A DNA stretch of 11,462 bases from CAZJQD01 sp964548165 [NCBI: uncultured bacterium] (GTDB lineage: Bacteria > UBA8481): NCBI GenBank assembly GCA_964548165.1, contig CAZJQD010000074.1, positions 1-11,462 of the forward strand, read 5' to 3'. Of this stretch, positions 1 through 6,704 are shown piece after piece. The position numbers and the translations under genes were made by a program. The notes under the pieces are model-generated. The model was not told where the DNA came from. It searched no databases and worked only from the letters and a program-made list of their open reading frames with translations. Each line of letters opens with the position of its first letter. Position 1 is the stretch's first letter.

Positions 1-262
1 GGTGGCGCGCGGTGACGCCCACGGACTCCAGGTCGTTGTGCTTTCCGCCGGCGCGCACGCAGCGCTGGCTGGAGCAGGCGCGCCGGTAATCGCGCGTCTC
101 CTCGCCCGTGAAGACGAGCTTGAACTGGTTCATGCCGGCGTTGGTGAAGAGGAGCGTGTTGTCGCCCGCGGGCAGGAGCGGCGAGGATTCGACGCGCTGG
201 TGGCCGTTACGGGCGAAGAAGTCGAGGAACGATTCGCGGATGGCGCTGACGGTCTTCATCAT
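1..262 (-). CDS. alaS: Alanyl-tRNA synthetase, N-terminal part (runs off the window)
   Basis: Alanyl-tRNA synthetase charges tRNA-Ala with alanine in the cytoplasm. Translating the minus strand gives about 87 codons of the class II catalytic N-terminus. Recognisable AlaRS signatures are [14 protein letters not shown] at the start, [12 protein letters not shown], and [14 protein letters not shown] followed by VGVTARH, where the family continues into HTFFEMLGNFSFGDYFK. The gene is cut by the window edge, so the rest of the catalytic, tRNA-recognition, editing and C-Ala domains cannot be assessed. Two consecutive ATGs lie at 262-260 and 259-257. A GAGG stands 2 nt before the first and 5 nt before the second, so the second is the likelier start. 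The gene begins only 8-11 nt after the stop of the lipoprotein gene, so the two are probably co-transcribed as the last members of the glnD cluster. Identification is very secure from conserved motifs. Confidence 0.96.
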   Translation of the reverse strand, partial: MMKTVSAIRESFLDFFARNGHQRVESSPLLPAGDNTLLFTNAGMNQFKLVFTGEETRDYRRACSSQRCVRAGGKHNDLESVGVTARH

Positions 263-270
263 GGCCTCGG

Positions 271-1038
271 TCAGCGAGCGACTTCGGGAGCCACGATCGC
301 GTTGCGATCCGAGGTATGGACGACGCACCGCGCATGGCCGGGCAGGCGGAGGGTGATGCGGTGCCCGGGGACGAGCGCCATGGTGTAGACCATTCCGGGC
401 TGGGGGAGCCCGAGCGCGCTGTTCGGCCACGTGACCTCTTCGAGCGTGTCGAGCTCGATGACGCTCGCGGGAACCTGGCGCGCCGCGGCCGCCGCCTGCG
501 CGGCGCGTCGCGCGGCATCGAAGGCGCGCGGTCCGATATCGTGGAGCGCGACGAGATCCCCGCGGATCGCGCTGGCGACCGCGGCCACCGTGGGGCGAAT
601 CTCCGCGCCGGGGAGGTCGACGGCCTGCCAGGCCGTGGTCCCGTGGGGGCGGCGGACCAGGAGGGCCGTGGTCGCGGGAGGGTCGGCGGGGGAGGCCGCG
701 GGATCGGAGGGCAACGCCGCCTCCTTGGCGTCCGGTCCGAAGCGCAGGACGGCCTCGGCCCACCGCCCCTGGCCGGTGGCGATGTGAATCCCGGGTCGTG
801 AACCACTGAGGGCCTCGCCCTCCGAGCTGGGCCGTCCTCCCGGCGTGCGATCGGCCAGCTCGTCCACGGCCGCGGCGGCACGGTCCTGCGTCGAGCGGGA
901 TGAGACGGGAACCCATCCATCGAGCGCCTGGACGCGGACGGCAAGATCCTGCGCCGGTGACGTGGAGCAGGAGGCCAGGACGAAGAGCGAGGAGGCGAGG
1001 AGAATTCGCGCGGCGTGCGATGAGCGGGGCGCGATCAT
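271..1038 (-). CDS. Predicted lipoprotein with a conserved [12 protein letters not shown]-terminal motif
   Basis: A 255-residue predicted envelope lipoprotein of unknown function. Residues 1-23 form a lipoprotein signal peptide (basic R5, R11; hydrophobic [12 protein letters not shown]) ending in the lipobox L21-A22-S23-C24. The middle (about 50-190) is Ala/Pro/Arg-rich and low in recognisable motifs. The C-terminus (about 202-248) carries [20 protein letters not shown], then [10 protein letters not shown] and a VHTSD stretch. From memory, this pattern matches a widespread secreted domain of uncharacterised bacterial proteins, usually written TWPDgsLGCPqPGmmYTQal...YHtd. Here the usual Cys of LGCP is Leu (L211). 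The ATG start overlaps the stop of the MBL gene as ATGA, with a GAGGTGG about 7-10 nt upstream. A longer in-frame reading to 1236 lies inside the MBL gene and would bury the signal peptide, so I reject it. No function is assigned. Confidence 0.85.
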   Translation of the reverse strand: MIAPRSSHAARILLASSLFVLASCSTSPAQDLAVRVQALDGWVPVSSRSTQDRAAAAVDELADRTPGGRPSSEGEALSGSRPGIHIATGQGRWAEAVLRFGPDAKEAALPSDPAASPADPPATTALLVRRPHGTTAWQAVDLPGAEIRPTVAAVASAIRGDLVALHDIGPRAFDAARRAAQAAAAARQVPASVIELDTLEEVTWPNSALGLPQPGMVYTMALVPGHRITLRLPGHARCVVHTSDRNAIVAPEVAR

Positions 1039-1919
1039 CCGAGGTCCACCTCGAGGCCCTCGCGGGCCGCGAAGACCTCGAATCGGCCCATGCTCTTCGC
1101 GCGCTCCTGGGCCTCGGCCACGATCCCGTCCATGATCTCGTCGGAGTGGACGGGATCGTGATGGAAGAGCGCGAGGCGCTTGACCTCCGCCTTCTGGGCC
1201 CGCTCCAGGACGTGACCGACCGACGAGTGCCCCCACTGCCTGTGGGTCTCGTATTCCTTGTCGGTGTACATCGAGTCGGTGACCAGGAGATCGGCGCCGC
1301 GGGCGAACTCGACGATCATCTGGTTGTACTGGGCCACCGTCTGGTTGACCATCTCGTCGGAGTCGTCGGAGAAGAGGTTGGCCCAGGGCTCGTGATCCGA
1401 CTGGTAGACCACGCTCTTGCCGCGGTAGGAGATGCGGTAGCCGAGCGTGAGGACGGGATGATTCAGGGGATGCGCGGAGACCTCGACCTCCCCGAAGCGC
1501 TTCGTCTCCTGCCGTCCCATCGCCGTGAAGGTCAGCGACGCCTGGAGCTCGGCATAGCGGACGGGAAAGACGGAGTAGTGCATCTGGTTGGTGAGGACGT
1601 CATGGAGGGAGAGCTCGACCTGGTCATGCGTGGGCCCAAAGACGTTCACGACGTACTGGGGGATGAAGATGGGCGTGAAGAACGGAAACCCCTGGATGTG
1701 ATCCCAGTGCGTGTGGGTGATGAAGAGATTGATGGCGCGGGGTTTCTGGCGGATCAGCTTGAGGCCGAGCTCGCGGATGCCCGTGCCGGCGTCGAAGACG
1801 AACGCCTGGTCGGACTCGGGAACGACGACCTCGATGCAGGGGGTGTTGCCGCCGTAGCGGACCGTGTTGGGGCCGGGTGTCGGCAGCGAGCCCCTGACGC
1901 CGTGGAAGACGACCTTCAC
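1035..1919 (-). CDS. MBL-fold metallo-hydrolase (PhnP / cyclic phosphodiesterase-like)
   Basis: A 294-residue cytoplasmic metallo-beta-lactamase-fold hydrolase. The N-terminus [10 protein letters not shown]...[11 protein letters not shown] (7-31) is the opening typical of the COG1235/class II phosphodiesterase-like MBL group. The metal site is visible: H69-x-H71-x-D73-H74 (THTHWDH), a further His at 150 or 154 (SAHPLNHP), D175 (SDHE), D215 (VTDSMY) and H253/H254 (LFHHDP). All ligands for a two-metal centre therefore appear intact. The substrate is unknown; a phosphodiester or cyclic nucleotide is the family-based guess. Homologues of this type are often linked to signalling, which would fit a neighbour of glnD, but that is inference. 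The start is GTG at 1919, whose GTGA overlaps the glnD stop. No Shine-Dalgarno sequence precedes it, so it probably depends on translational coupling. The next gene overlaps its stop by 4 bp as well. Confidence 0.9.
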   Translation of the reverse strand: MKVVFHGVRGSLPTPGPNTVRYGGNTPCIEVVVPESDQAFVFDAGTGIRELGLKLIRQKPRAINLFITHTHWDHIQGFPFFTPIFIPQYVVNVFGPTHDQVELSLHDVLTNQMHYSVFPVRYAELQASLTFTAMGRQETKRFGEVEVSAHPLNHPVLTLGYRISYRGKSVVYQSDHEPWANLFSDDSDEMVNQTVAQYNQMIVEFARGADLLVTDSMYTDKEYETHRQWGHSSVGHVLERAQKAEVKRLALFHHDPVHSDEIMDGIVAEAQERAKSMGRFEVFAAREGLEVDLG

Positions 1920-4228
1920 GGCGCGGTCGGTGCCGCCACGGGGTTGGGAACGCCAGACCGGGCGAGCGCGGATTCAATCTCAGCCATCTTCATCCTGTCG
2001 GTGATCTTGCCGCCGCCTTCGTGGGTCACGTAGAAGACGTCGACTCCCAGCCCTGACTCCGTGGTAACAATAGCGGAGGTGATCCCCAACCCGCAATCGC
2101 GGAATGAGTGTGCGAGACGGTACAGAAGCCCCGGTTCGTCCGGCGCCATCACCTCGATGACGGTATGCGTGGGCGAGCTCTCGTTGTCGATGGTGACCAC
2201 TGGCGGCTTGGCGTTCGATGAGCGTCGCACGTACGGCAGGCGGCGGGCGATCAGCTGCTCCACGGAGGTCCGGCGGGCGAAGACCTCCCTGAGGTCCCGC
2301 TCGAACGACTTCCATCGCTCCTCGTCGCTGATCCCGCCGTCCCCCGCGATCGAGACCTTGAAGGTGTCGATGGCGATGCCGTCCTGGCGCGTCGCGATGT
2401 GCGCTTCGAGGATGTTGAAGCCGCGCGCCGAGAGGGTCCCGGCGATCTCGGCGAAGAGGCCGGTGTGGGTCCGGGTGATGACCGTGACTTCACCAAAGCC
2501 GCGGTAGGTGTCGATGGTCTTCTCGACGACGGTCGTCTCCGCCTCGAGCCGTGGCATGAGCTGGATGTGCTGCGCGATCTGCTCAGGCGTATGGCCGAGC
2601 GCGTAGCGGGCGTCGATGTTGGAGAAGTGGTGGTTGAGCGCGCGCGCCCACTTGTCCTCGCTGAGGATGCGTGTGACGGCAGTCCGCCTTCGCCAGACGC
2701 TCTCCTTGGCCAGGCGATCCGCGGGGAGGTAGTAGCGGCACTGGCGGGAGAGCCGATTAGTGAGGGTGTTGAGGAGGTTGGCCTTCCAGTCGGTCCAGGT
2801 CTCCTCGGACACGGACTGGAGGTCGGCGACCGTGAGGAAATAGAGCATGGCCAGGCGTTCCAGGTCGCCGATGCGCCTCGCGAGGGTGTGGATGAGCTCC
2901 GGGTCGTCGATATCGCGGAAGAAGGCGTGGTAGGAGAGTACCTGGTGCTCCCCGACGAGAAACGAGACGAGCTCGATGTCCGCGTCGGGATACTTCCACT
3001 CCGTCAAGACCCGCCGGCAGATCACGCGCCCCGCTTCGCAGTGCTCCATGCCCGACCCCTTGCCGATGTCGTGGAAGATGGCGGCCAGGATGAGGAGATC
3101 GTGGCGCTGGACGAGGTCGGGCTTGAGCTCGAGGCCCTTGTGTTCCTTGAGGATGGTCTCGAGCCGTTCGACGACGCGCAGGGTGTGTTCCTCCGGGGTG
3201 TACCAGTGAGCCGTGTCGGCGCGCGGCAGGCACGTGATGCGCCGCCACTCCGGGATGAGCTCGCCGAGGAGCCCGGTCTCGTCGCACTCCCTGAGGAAAC
3301 GGCCGACCGGGGTCTCCATGGAGTAGGTGAGCCGGCGCAGGAAGGCCGCCGTCGTGGGGCGGCCCGGCGATCCCTCGATGGAGTGCTGGCGTCGGAGCGC
3401 TGACCGGCGAAGCGCCTGGAAGATGCCGTGGAAGAAGCGATCGGCATCCTCCCAGGCCAGCCAATGGGCAAGCGCTTCCCGATCCGCGTAGAGGAGACGG
3501 TCCTCGCGGCGGGAGAGGGCGGCGTGTGTCACGAGGCGGGCGGCCAGGAGGAGGCCGTAATCCCGGCGGATCTCCTCGGCGAGATGAGCCTCGTCCGCGA
3601 TCGCCGCGTCCGTGAGCACCGGGATCAGCCCGAGAATTCTTCCCACCCAGCGCTCCCCCTGCAGGTCCCTGAGGCCGCCCCGTCCTTCCCTCACGTTGGG
3701 TTCCTGGTGGCCGGCACCCCGGTGCTTGATGTGGCGCGCAATGCGCTCGCGCTCCAGCTCGCGCTCGATATCGGGCCGCAGCTCGGCGATCCAGTTCTTG
3801 GGCCCGAGCAATTGCGCAAACTCGAGCCCCCAGAGCCAGCGGGCTTCCAGGATGGTGGTCGCAAAGTGAAGATCCTCGGCGGCGCTGGAGCGCACCTGGT
3901 CGATGTGCCGGATAAGGATGCTGGGCTTGAACCCATGGTTCCACAATCGCGCGATAGTTTCGCCCAGGTCGACATCACGGGTCGTCACGAAGAGCAGATC
4001 GATGTCCGAGAATGGAGCCAGCTCGCGCCGCCCGTACCCGCCGACGGCGTAGAGGCCGACGACCGCGGGGTCCAGTTCGCTCAGCGCGGAGAGGACGCCC
4101 GCGTCCACGGCGTCCGTGAGCGCGCGGGCGCTCATCCATCCCCAGGTCGGGAGGTCCTCCGGACCCGTTGGCGGCTTCAGCGAGCTCAGAAATGTCTTGA
4201 TGACGGGCCGTGACAGGGACGTGGTCAT
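1916..4228 (-). CDS. glnD: [Protein-PII] uridylyltransferase / uridylyl-removing enzyme GlnD
   Basis: GlnD senses glutamine and adds UMP to, or removes it from, PII proteins (GlnB/GlnK), controlling glutamine synthetase and nitrogen regulation. The 770 residues contain the full domain order. The nucleotidyltransferase domain has GGYGRREL (63-70) and SDIDLL (74-79). EPNVREGRGGLRDLQ (176-190) is the GlnD-specific stretch after it. The HD uridylyl-removing domain has H348, HDIGKG (386-391) and H428, then TVADLQSV (466-473). Two C-terminal ACT domains follow at about 580-650 and 689-760. It is shorter than E. coli GlnD (890 residues), mainly at the N-terminus, where the GG motif comes about 40 residues earlier. 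ACT1 reads RTHTGLF where the family usually has D-x-x-G-L-F; ACT2 keeps APDEPGLL. The ATG lies 15 nt after the stop of the GYF gene, with no clear Shine-Dalgarno. The 3' end overlaps the MBL gene by 4 bp. Confidence 0.96.
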   Translation of the reverse strand: MTTSLSRPVIKTFLSSLKPPTGPEDLPTWGWMSARALTDAVDAGVLSALSELDPAVVGLYAVGGYGRRELAPFSDIDLLFVTTRDVDLGETIARLWNHGFKPSILIRHIDQVRSSAAEDLHFATTILEARWLWGLEFAQLLGPKNWIAELRPDIERELERERIARHIKHRGAGHQEPNVREGRGGLRDLQGERWVGRILGLIPVLTDAAIADEAHLAEEIRRDYGLLLAARLVTHAALSRREDRLLYADREALAHWLAWEDADRFFHGIFQALRRSALRRQHSIEGSPGRPTTAAFLRRLTYSMETPVGRFLRECDETGLLGELIPEWRRITCLPRADTAHWYTPEEHTLRVVERLETILKEHKGLELKPDLVQRHDLLILAAIFHDIGKGSGMEHCEAGRVICRRVLTEWKYPDADIELVSFLVGEHQVLSYHAFFRDIDDPELIHTLARRIGDLERLAMLYFLTVADLQSVSEETWTDWKANLLNTLTNRLSRQCRYYLPADRLAKESVWRRRTAVTRILSEDKWARALNHHFSNIDARYALGHTPEQIAQHIQLMPRLEAETTVVEKTIDTYRGFGEVTVITRTHTGLFAEIAGTLSARGFNILEAHIATRQDGIAIDTFKVSIAGDGGISDEERWKSFERDLREVFARRTSVEQLIARRLPYVRRSSNAKPPVVTIDNESSPTHTVIEVMAPDEPGLLYRLAHSFRDCGLGITSAIVTTESGLGVDVFYVTHEGGGKITDRMKMAEIESALARSGVPNPVAAPTAP

Positions 4229-4243
4229 GGATGGTGGGGCGAG

Positions 4244-5149
4244 CTAGGGTCGCCCGGCGGCGGGAACATCGGGCTCCAGTGACCGGGGGATGAAGGTGAT
4301 CGAGTCACCCTTGAGGACGACGAACGCGCGGCCCAGGCTTCCCGTGGTCCAGAGCTCGACCTGCTTGCCGTCGTCACCAAGTCGGTAGAGGAGATCGCCA
4401 CGCGGAGGCGAGAGCGGCTCGGGCAGCACCGCGGCCGCCGCCAGGTCACCGATCCAGCTGTCGCTGGGCTCGCGCGCCATCCTGCCGGCCCCGGCGGGCG
4501 TCTCCGTCTTCCAGGCCGCGAAAGCGGCGGCCAGCGCCCTGAGATCGGCCTCGACCTTCTGCTTTTCCTCCGGCGACAGGTCCTCGGGCGAGAGCCGCGG
4601 CGCCTCGCCCTTCTCGAGCGCGACGACGACGGGCTCGTCCGGCTGCTCGGCGGGCGCGGGCGCCAGGACGGTGTAGACGCTGAGCATGCCGACGATGAGC
4701 ACCGCGGGTGCGCTCCAGGTGAGCACCAGGCGCTTGCGGCTCTTCGTGAGATCGCTCTTCTGTTCCGCGTCGCAGTCGACGCAGATGGAGAGCCCGTCCA
4801 CGGGCGCCATGCAGCGTGAACAGACGGAGCGTTGACAGCGGGGACAGACCGCGACGGCGGGATCGTCGGCATGGTTGGCGCAGAACGACTCCATGGTCTT
4901 CTGCGATTCGGGCAGGAGCGCCGCGCTCCTGGGGAGCTCGTCGATCTCCTGGATGCCGATCGTGGGGGCGGGGAGATCGGCGAAGATCCCGCTGAGGGCT
5001 GGGACACGCCCGGCCTCGACCCAGGTCTGCGATGCCTCGTCCCACACGAAGTCGGTGGCGGCCAACGTTCCGGCCAGACGCCACTCGCGGAGGCTCTCGG
5101 GTTCCGCAGGCCCGTAGGTCTGCCCGCCGATCGATACGTACCAGGGCAT
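4244..5149 (-). CDS. GYF_2 / B-box zinc-finger single-pass membrane protein, function unknown
   Basis: A 301-residue modular protein. Residues 1-55 form a GYF_2-type domain (MPWYVSIGGQTYGP..., REWRLAGTL, FVWDEASQTWVEA), usually a peptide-binding or interaction module. Residues 90-126 form a B-box-like zinc finger with C90, H93, C102, C105, C110, C113, C123 and C126. One membrane segment lies at about 141-163 after a basic KSRKR stretch, so the GYF and zinc-finger parts should be cytoplasmic. The remainder, about 165-301, should lie outside. It starts Pro/Glu-rich, then has DLRALAAAFAAWKTET and a beta-like tail (DLLYRLGDDGKQVELWTTG) that faintly resembles the C-terminus of type II secretion pseudopilins; that resemblance is weak. 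The ATG is chosen because WYVSIGG at its start matches the GYF_2 beginning. No Shine-Dalgarno is visible. It is the first gene of the glnD cluster. Confidence 0.85.
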   Translation of the reverse strand: MPWYVSIGGQTYGPAEPESLREWRLAGTLAATDFVWDEASQTWVEAGRVPALSGIFADLPAPTIGIQEIDELPRSAALLPESQKTMESFCANHADDPAVAVCPRCQRSVCSRCMAPVDGLSICVDCDAEQKSDLTKSRKRLVLTWSAPAVLIVGMLSVYTVLAPAPAEQPDEPVVVALEKGEAPRLSPEDLSPEEKQKVEADLRALAAAFAAWKTETPAGAGRMAREPSDSWIGDLAAAAVLPEPLSPPRGDLLYRLGDDGKQVELWTTGSLGRAFVVLKGDSITFIPRSLEPDVPAAGRP

Positions 5150-5332
5150 CAGCGCCGACCGAACGAGCTCAGCGGGGAAAGGGCCGACGGGGGGAGAAAG
5201 GTGGACGGTGCGAGGGATGAGGGCGCCATGCTCGACGGAAAACGGTACTACCTCGCCCGGGTCCCTGCAACCGGTCTATGTCGGCTACTGGCAGGCTCTC
5301 GAGACGACTAGGCCGCGGGTGAGCCGGATCCT

Positions 5333-5566
5333 TCAGATGCAGTCAAAGGCTGGGACGAGGCCTGTGCCGCAACTGTCCACTCCCGGGCTCGGTGCGTTGC
5401 CGTCATCGCAGTTGTCGCAGGGAGCGGCGGACGCGGTGGCCACGAGCGTGCACGTGGCGGCAATGCAGTCCGCCTGGCATGTGGCGCTCGCGTTACCGAC
5501 GGAATAGTAGCCCAGGTTGGGGCGTTCGTAGCAGGTGAGCTCCGGCTTGCGATAGGGTCTTGTCAT
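5333..5566 (-). CDS. Cys-rich RiPP precursor-like peptide, partner of the radical SAM/SPASM enzyme
   Basis: A 77-residue peptide without a signal sequence or membrane segment, not recognised as any named family. Its ATG overlaps the stop of the radical SAM gene (ATGA), and a strong GGAGG (5575-5571) stands 4 nt before it, so translation from this start is well supported. The N-terminus is a tandem repeat: Y5-R-K-P8-E-L10-T-C, then Y13-E-R-P16-N-L18-G-Y, then Y21. Each unit fits Y-x2-P-x-L-x2-Y, close to the Y-x2-P-x-L leader motif of lasso peptides that is bound by RRE proteins. The C-terminal half has seven cysteines (C30, C34, C39, C50, C53, C66, C76), separated by Ala/Thr/Ser/Asp/Gly. C12 lies in the leader. 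CDDGN (53-57) recalls myxobacterial-type Cys-rich repeats. Inference: a substrate for thioether or other radical crosslinking by the upstream enzyme. A plain disulfide- or metal-binding protein is the alternative. Confidence 0.8.
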   Translation of the reverse strand: MTRPYRKPELTCYERPNLGYYSVGNASATCQADCIAATCTLVATASAAPCDNCDDGNAPSPGVDSCGTGLVPAFDCI

Positions 5567-6618
5567 GCGGCCTCCGTGACCGGGCGCCGGCCGAAGAGGC
5601 TCAGCGTGATGTAACAGCGTTCCAACGGCGGTTCGTAGAAATCGCCCGTGGCGGAGAGATTCTGCCCCACGCACACGTGACACTTTGGCAGGAATTCACA
5701 CCCGTGGCAACGCGTGAAGCGGGAGTAGTCGAGCCCATGGGGCTTTTTGGGGGGCTCTCCGGTTCTGCCCCGGGCCTGTGCCGCGAGCATGCGCCAGGTG
5801 GCGGCCACTCCATCGCGGCGCACGTCGCCCAGGGGCTTTCGGACGGTGATGCACGAGAGAATTTCACCGGCCGCCGTGATCGCCATGGTGTTCATGCCCT
5901 GGGTGCAGATCTTGACTGTCTTGAAGCCGTTCTGGTTCGAGGGGATCGTGCATCCCGGCCAGACCTCCTCGACCTGGCGGATCTGGTCCGGGGTCAGCAT
6001 GGCCTCGGCCAGCGGCCGTCCCCGGTCGGTCGTCGTGAGAAAATACTCGCGCTTGGCCACGCATCCCAGGTCGGTCGCGAGCGTCCGGATCGCGGCGGCC
6101 TCGTGAGCGTTCCAGCGGAAGATGTTGGCGTTGACCGTTACCGAGATGCCGGCGGCACGGGCGGCCCGGATGCCCGCCACGGTGCGGTCGAAGGAATGGG
6201 GAATGCCCGTGCATCGCTCGTGGGTGCTGGCCGTGGCGCCGTACAGCGAGACTTCCACCAGGCCGACGCCGGCGGCGACGAGCGCGGGGGCGAGGCGGTC
6301 GAGGAGGAGCCCGTTGGTCTTCAAGGAGACGGTGAGCCGCAGGGAACGAGCGTGGTGGATGAGCGGGAGAAGGTCGGGATAGGCGGTGGCTTCGCCGCCG
6401 GTGAAACAGACCGAGAAGGTGCCGATCGCGGCCAGGTCCTCGAGCACCCCGCGCCATTCCGGAGTCGTGAGTTCGCCTTCGCGGGCGCCCAGCGGCGACT
6501 CCCGGACGCAGTGGAAGCAGGCCAGGTTACACCGGTTGGTGAGCTCCAGCATCGCCACCGTCGGGGTCGGGGTGCGGGAGAAAATCCGGTTGATCTCGCG
6601 GGGCTCGACGCGCTTCAC
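5563..6618 (-). CDS. Radical SAM / SPASM-domain protein, putative peptide maturase
   Basis: A 351-residue radical S-adenosylmethionine enzyme. The [4Fe-4S]-SAM motif is C30-x3-C34-x2-C37 (RCNLACFHC), followed by CFTGGEATAYPD (71-82) with the GGE SAM-binding motif, and SLKTNGLLLD (98-107). The C-terminus is a SPASM domain with seven cysteines: C238-x12-G251-x4-C256, then C304-x2-C307-x5-C313-x2-C316, then C335. The usual pattern is C-x2-C-x5-C-x3-C, so the third gap is one residue short. Such enzymes modify ribosomal peptides (sactipeptides, ranthipeptides, PQQ, mycofactocin), and the overlapping downstream Cys-rich peptide is the obvious substrate candidate. I see no N-terminal RRE/PqqD-like domain. 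The GTG start at 6618 is forced by an in-frame TAG 12 nt upstream. No Shine-Dalgarno exists; a -10-like TAGACT 6 nt before the GTG suggests a leaderless mRNA. The reaction catalysed is unknown. Confidence 0.93.
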   Translation of the reverse strand: MKRVEPREINRIFSRTPTPTVAMLELTNRCNLACFHCVRESPLGAREGELTTPEWRGVLEDLAAIGTFSVCFTGGEATAYPDLLPLIHHARSLRLTVSLKTNGLLLDRLAPALVAAGVGLVEVSLYGATASTHERCTGIPHSFDRTVAGIRAARAAGISVTVNANIFRWNAHEAAAIRTLATDLGCVAKREYFLTTTDRGRPLAEAMLTPDQIRQVEEVWPGCTIPSNQNGFKTVKICTQGMNTMAITAAGEILSCITVRKPLGDVRRDGVAATWRMLAAQARGRTGEPPKKPHGLDYSRFTRCHGCEFLPKCHVCVGQNLSATGDFYEPPLERCYITLSLFGRRPVTEAA

Positions 6619-6676
6619 GGTGCCAGTCTACCACGCGGACGCCTCGATTTCACACTGCTGGTATGCGATTTCACGG
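6619..6676 (-). promoter_or_regulatory. Candidate promoter with paired direct-repeat operator for the radical SAM-peptide unit
   Basis: Reading the minus strand, GTGAAA (6653-6648), a 17-nt spacer and TAGACT (6630-6625) form a sigma-70-like promoter. The -35 matches TTGACA at 4 of 6 positions. The GTG start codon follows 6 nt after TAGACT, so transcription would begin at or next to the start codon. The 9-mer GTGAAATCG occurs twice, at 6674-6666 and 6653-6645, exactly 21 bp apart (two helical turns). The second copy covers the -35. This geometry fits a repressor or activator operator, but no regulator gene is visible nearby. Confidence 0.5.
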
Positions 6677-6704
6677 AAAAAGCAGGTTCGCCGCCGCGAC
6701 TGCT
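6677..6704 (-). terminator. Intrinsic terminator of recR, overlapping its stop codon
   Basis: On the minus strand, AGCAG-TCGC, a GGCG tetraloop, then GCGA-(AC bulge)-CTGCT form a nine-pair hairpin ending in TTTTT (6681-6677). The first A of the stem is the last base of the recR TGA stop (6706-6704). Stem plus U-tract fits a rho-independent terminator. It would separate recR from the radical SAM unit, which then needs its own promoter, and one is present just downstream. Confidence 0.65.

Noticed and set aside
900-2033. Long plus-strand open frame opposite the MBL gene and glnD end
   Set aside because: It is antisense to a clear MBL-fold gene with intact metal motifs. Its residue make-up (D/E/V/G-rich, no family motif) is typical of a high-GC shadow frame.
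2399-3403. 334-codon plus-strand open frame inside glnD
   Set aside because: It is a shadow of glnD, whose catalytic and ACT motifs are all on the minus strand. No ribosome binding site or recognisable domain.
5150-5332. Possible small gene or terminator between the peptide and the GYF protein gene
   Set aside because: A short plus-strand frame starting at 5228 has no Shine-Dalgarno or recognisable sequence. No stable stem with a T-run was found, and nothing else stands out.
5567-5683. Upstream start for the Cys-rich peptide (116 residues)
   Set aside because: The extra 39 residues overlap the radical SAM gene in another frame. The ATG at 5566 has GGAGG at a 4-nt gap and a 4-bp ATGA overlap.
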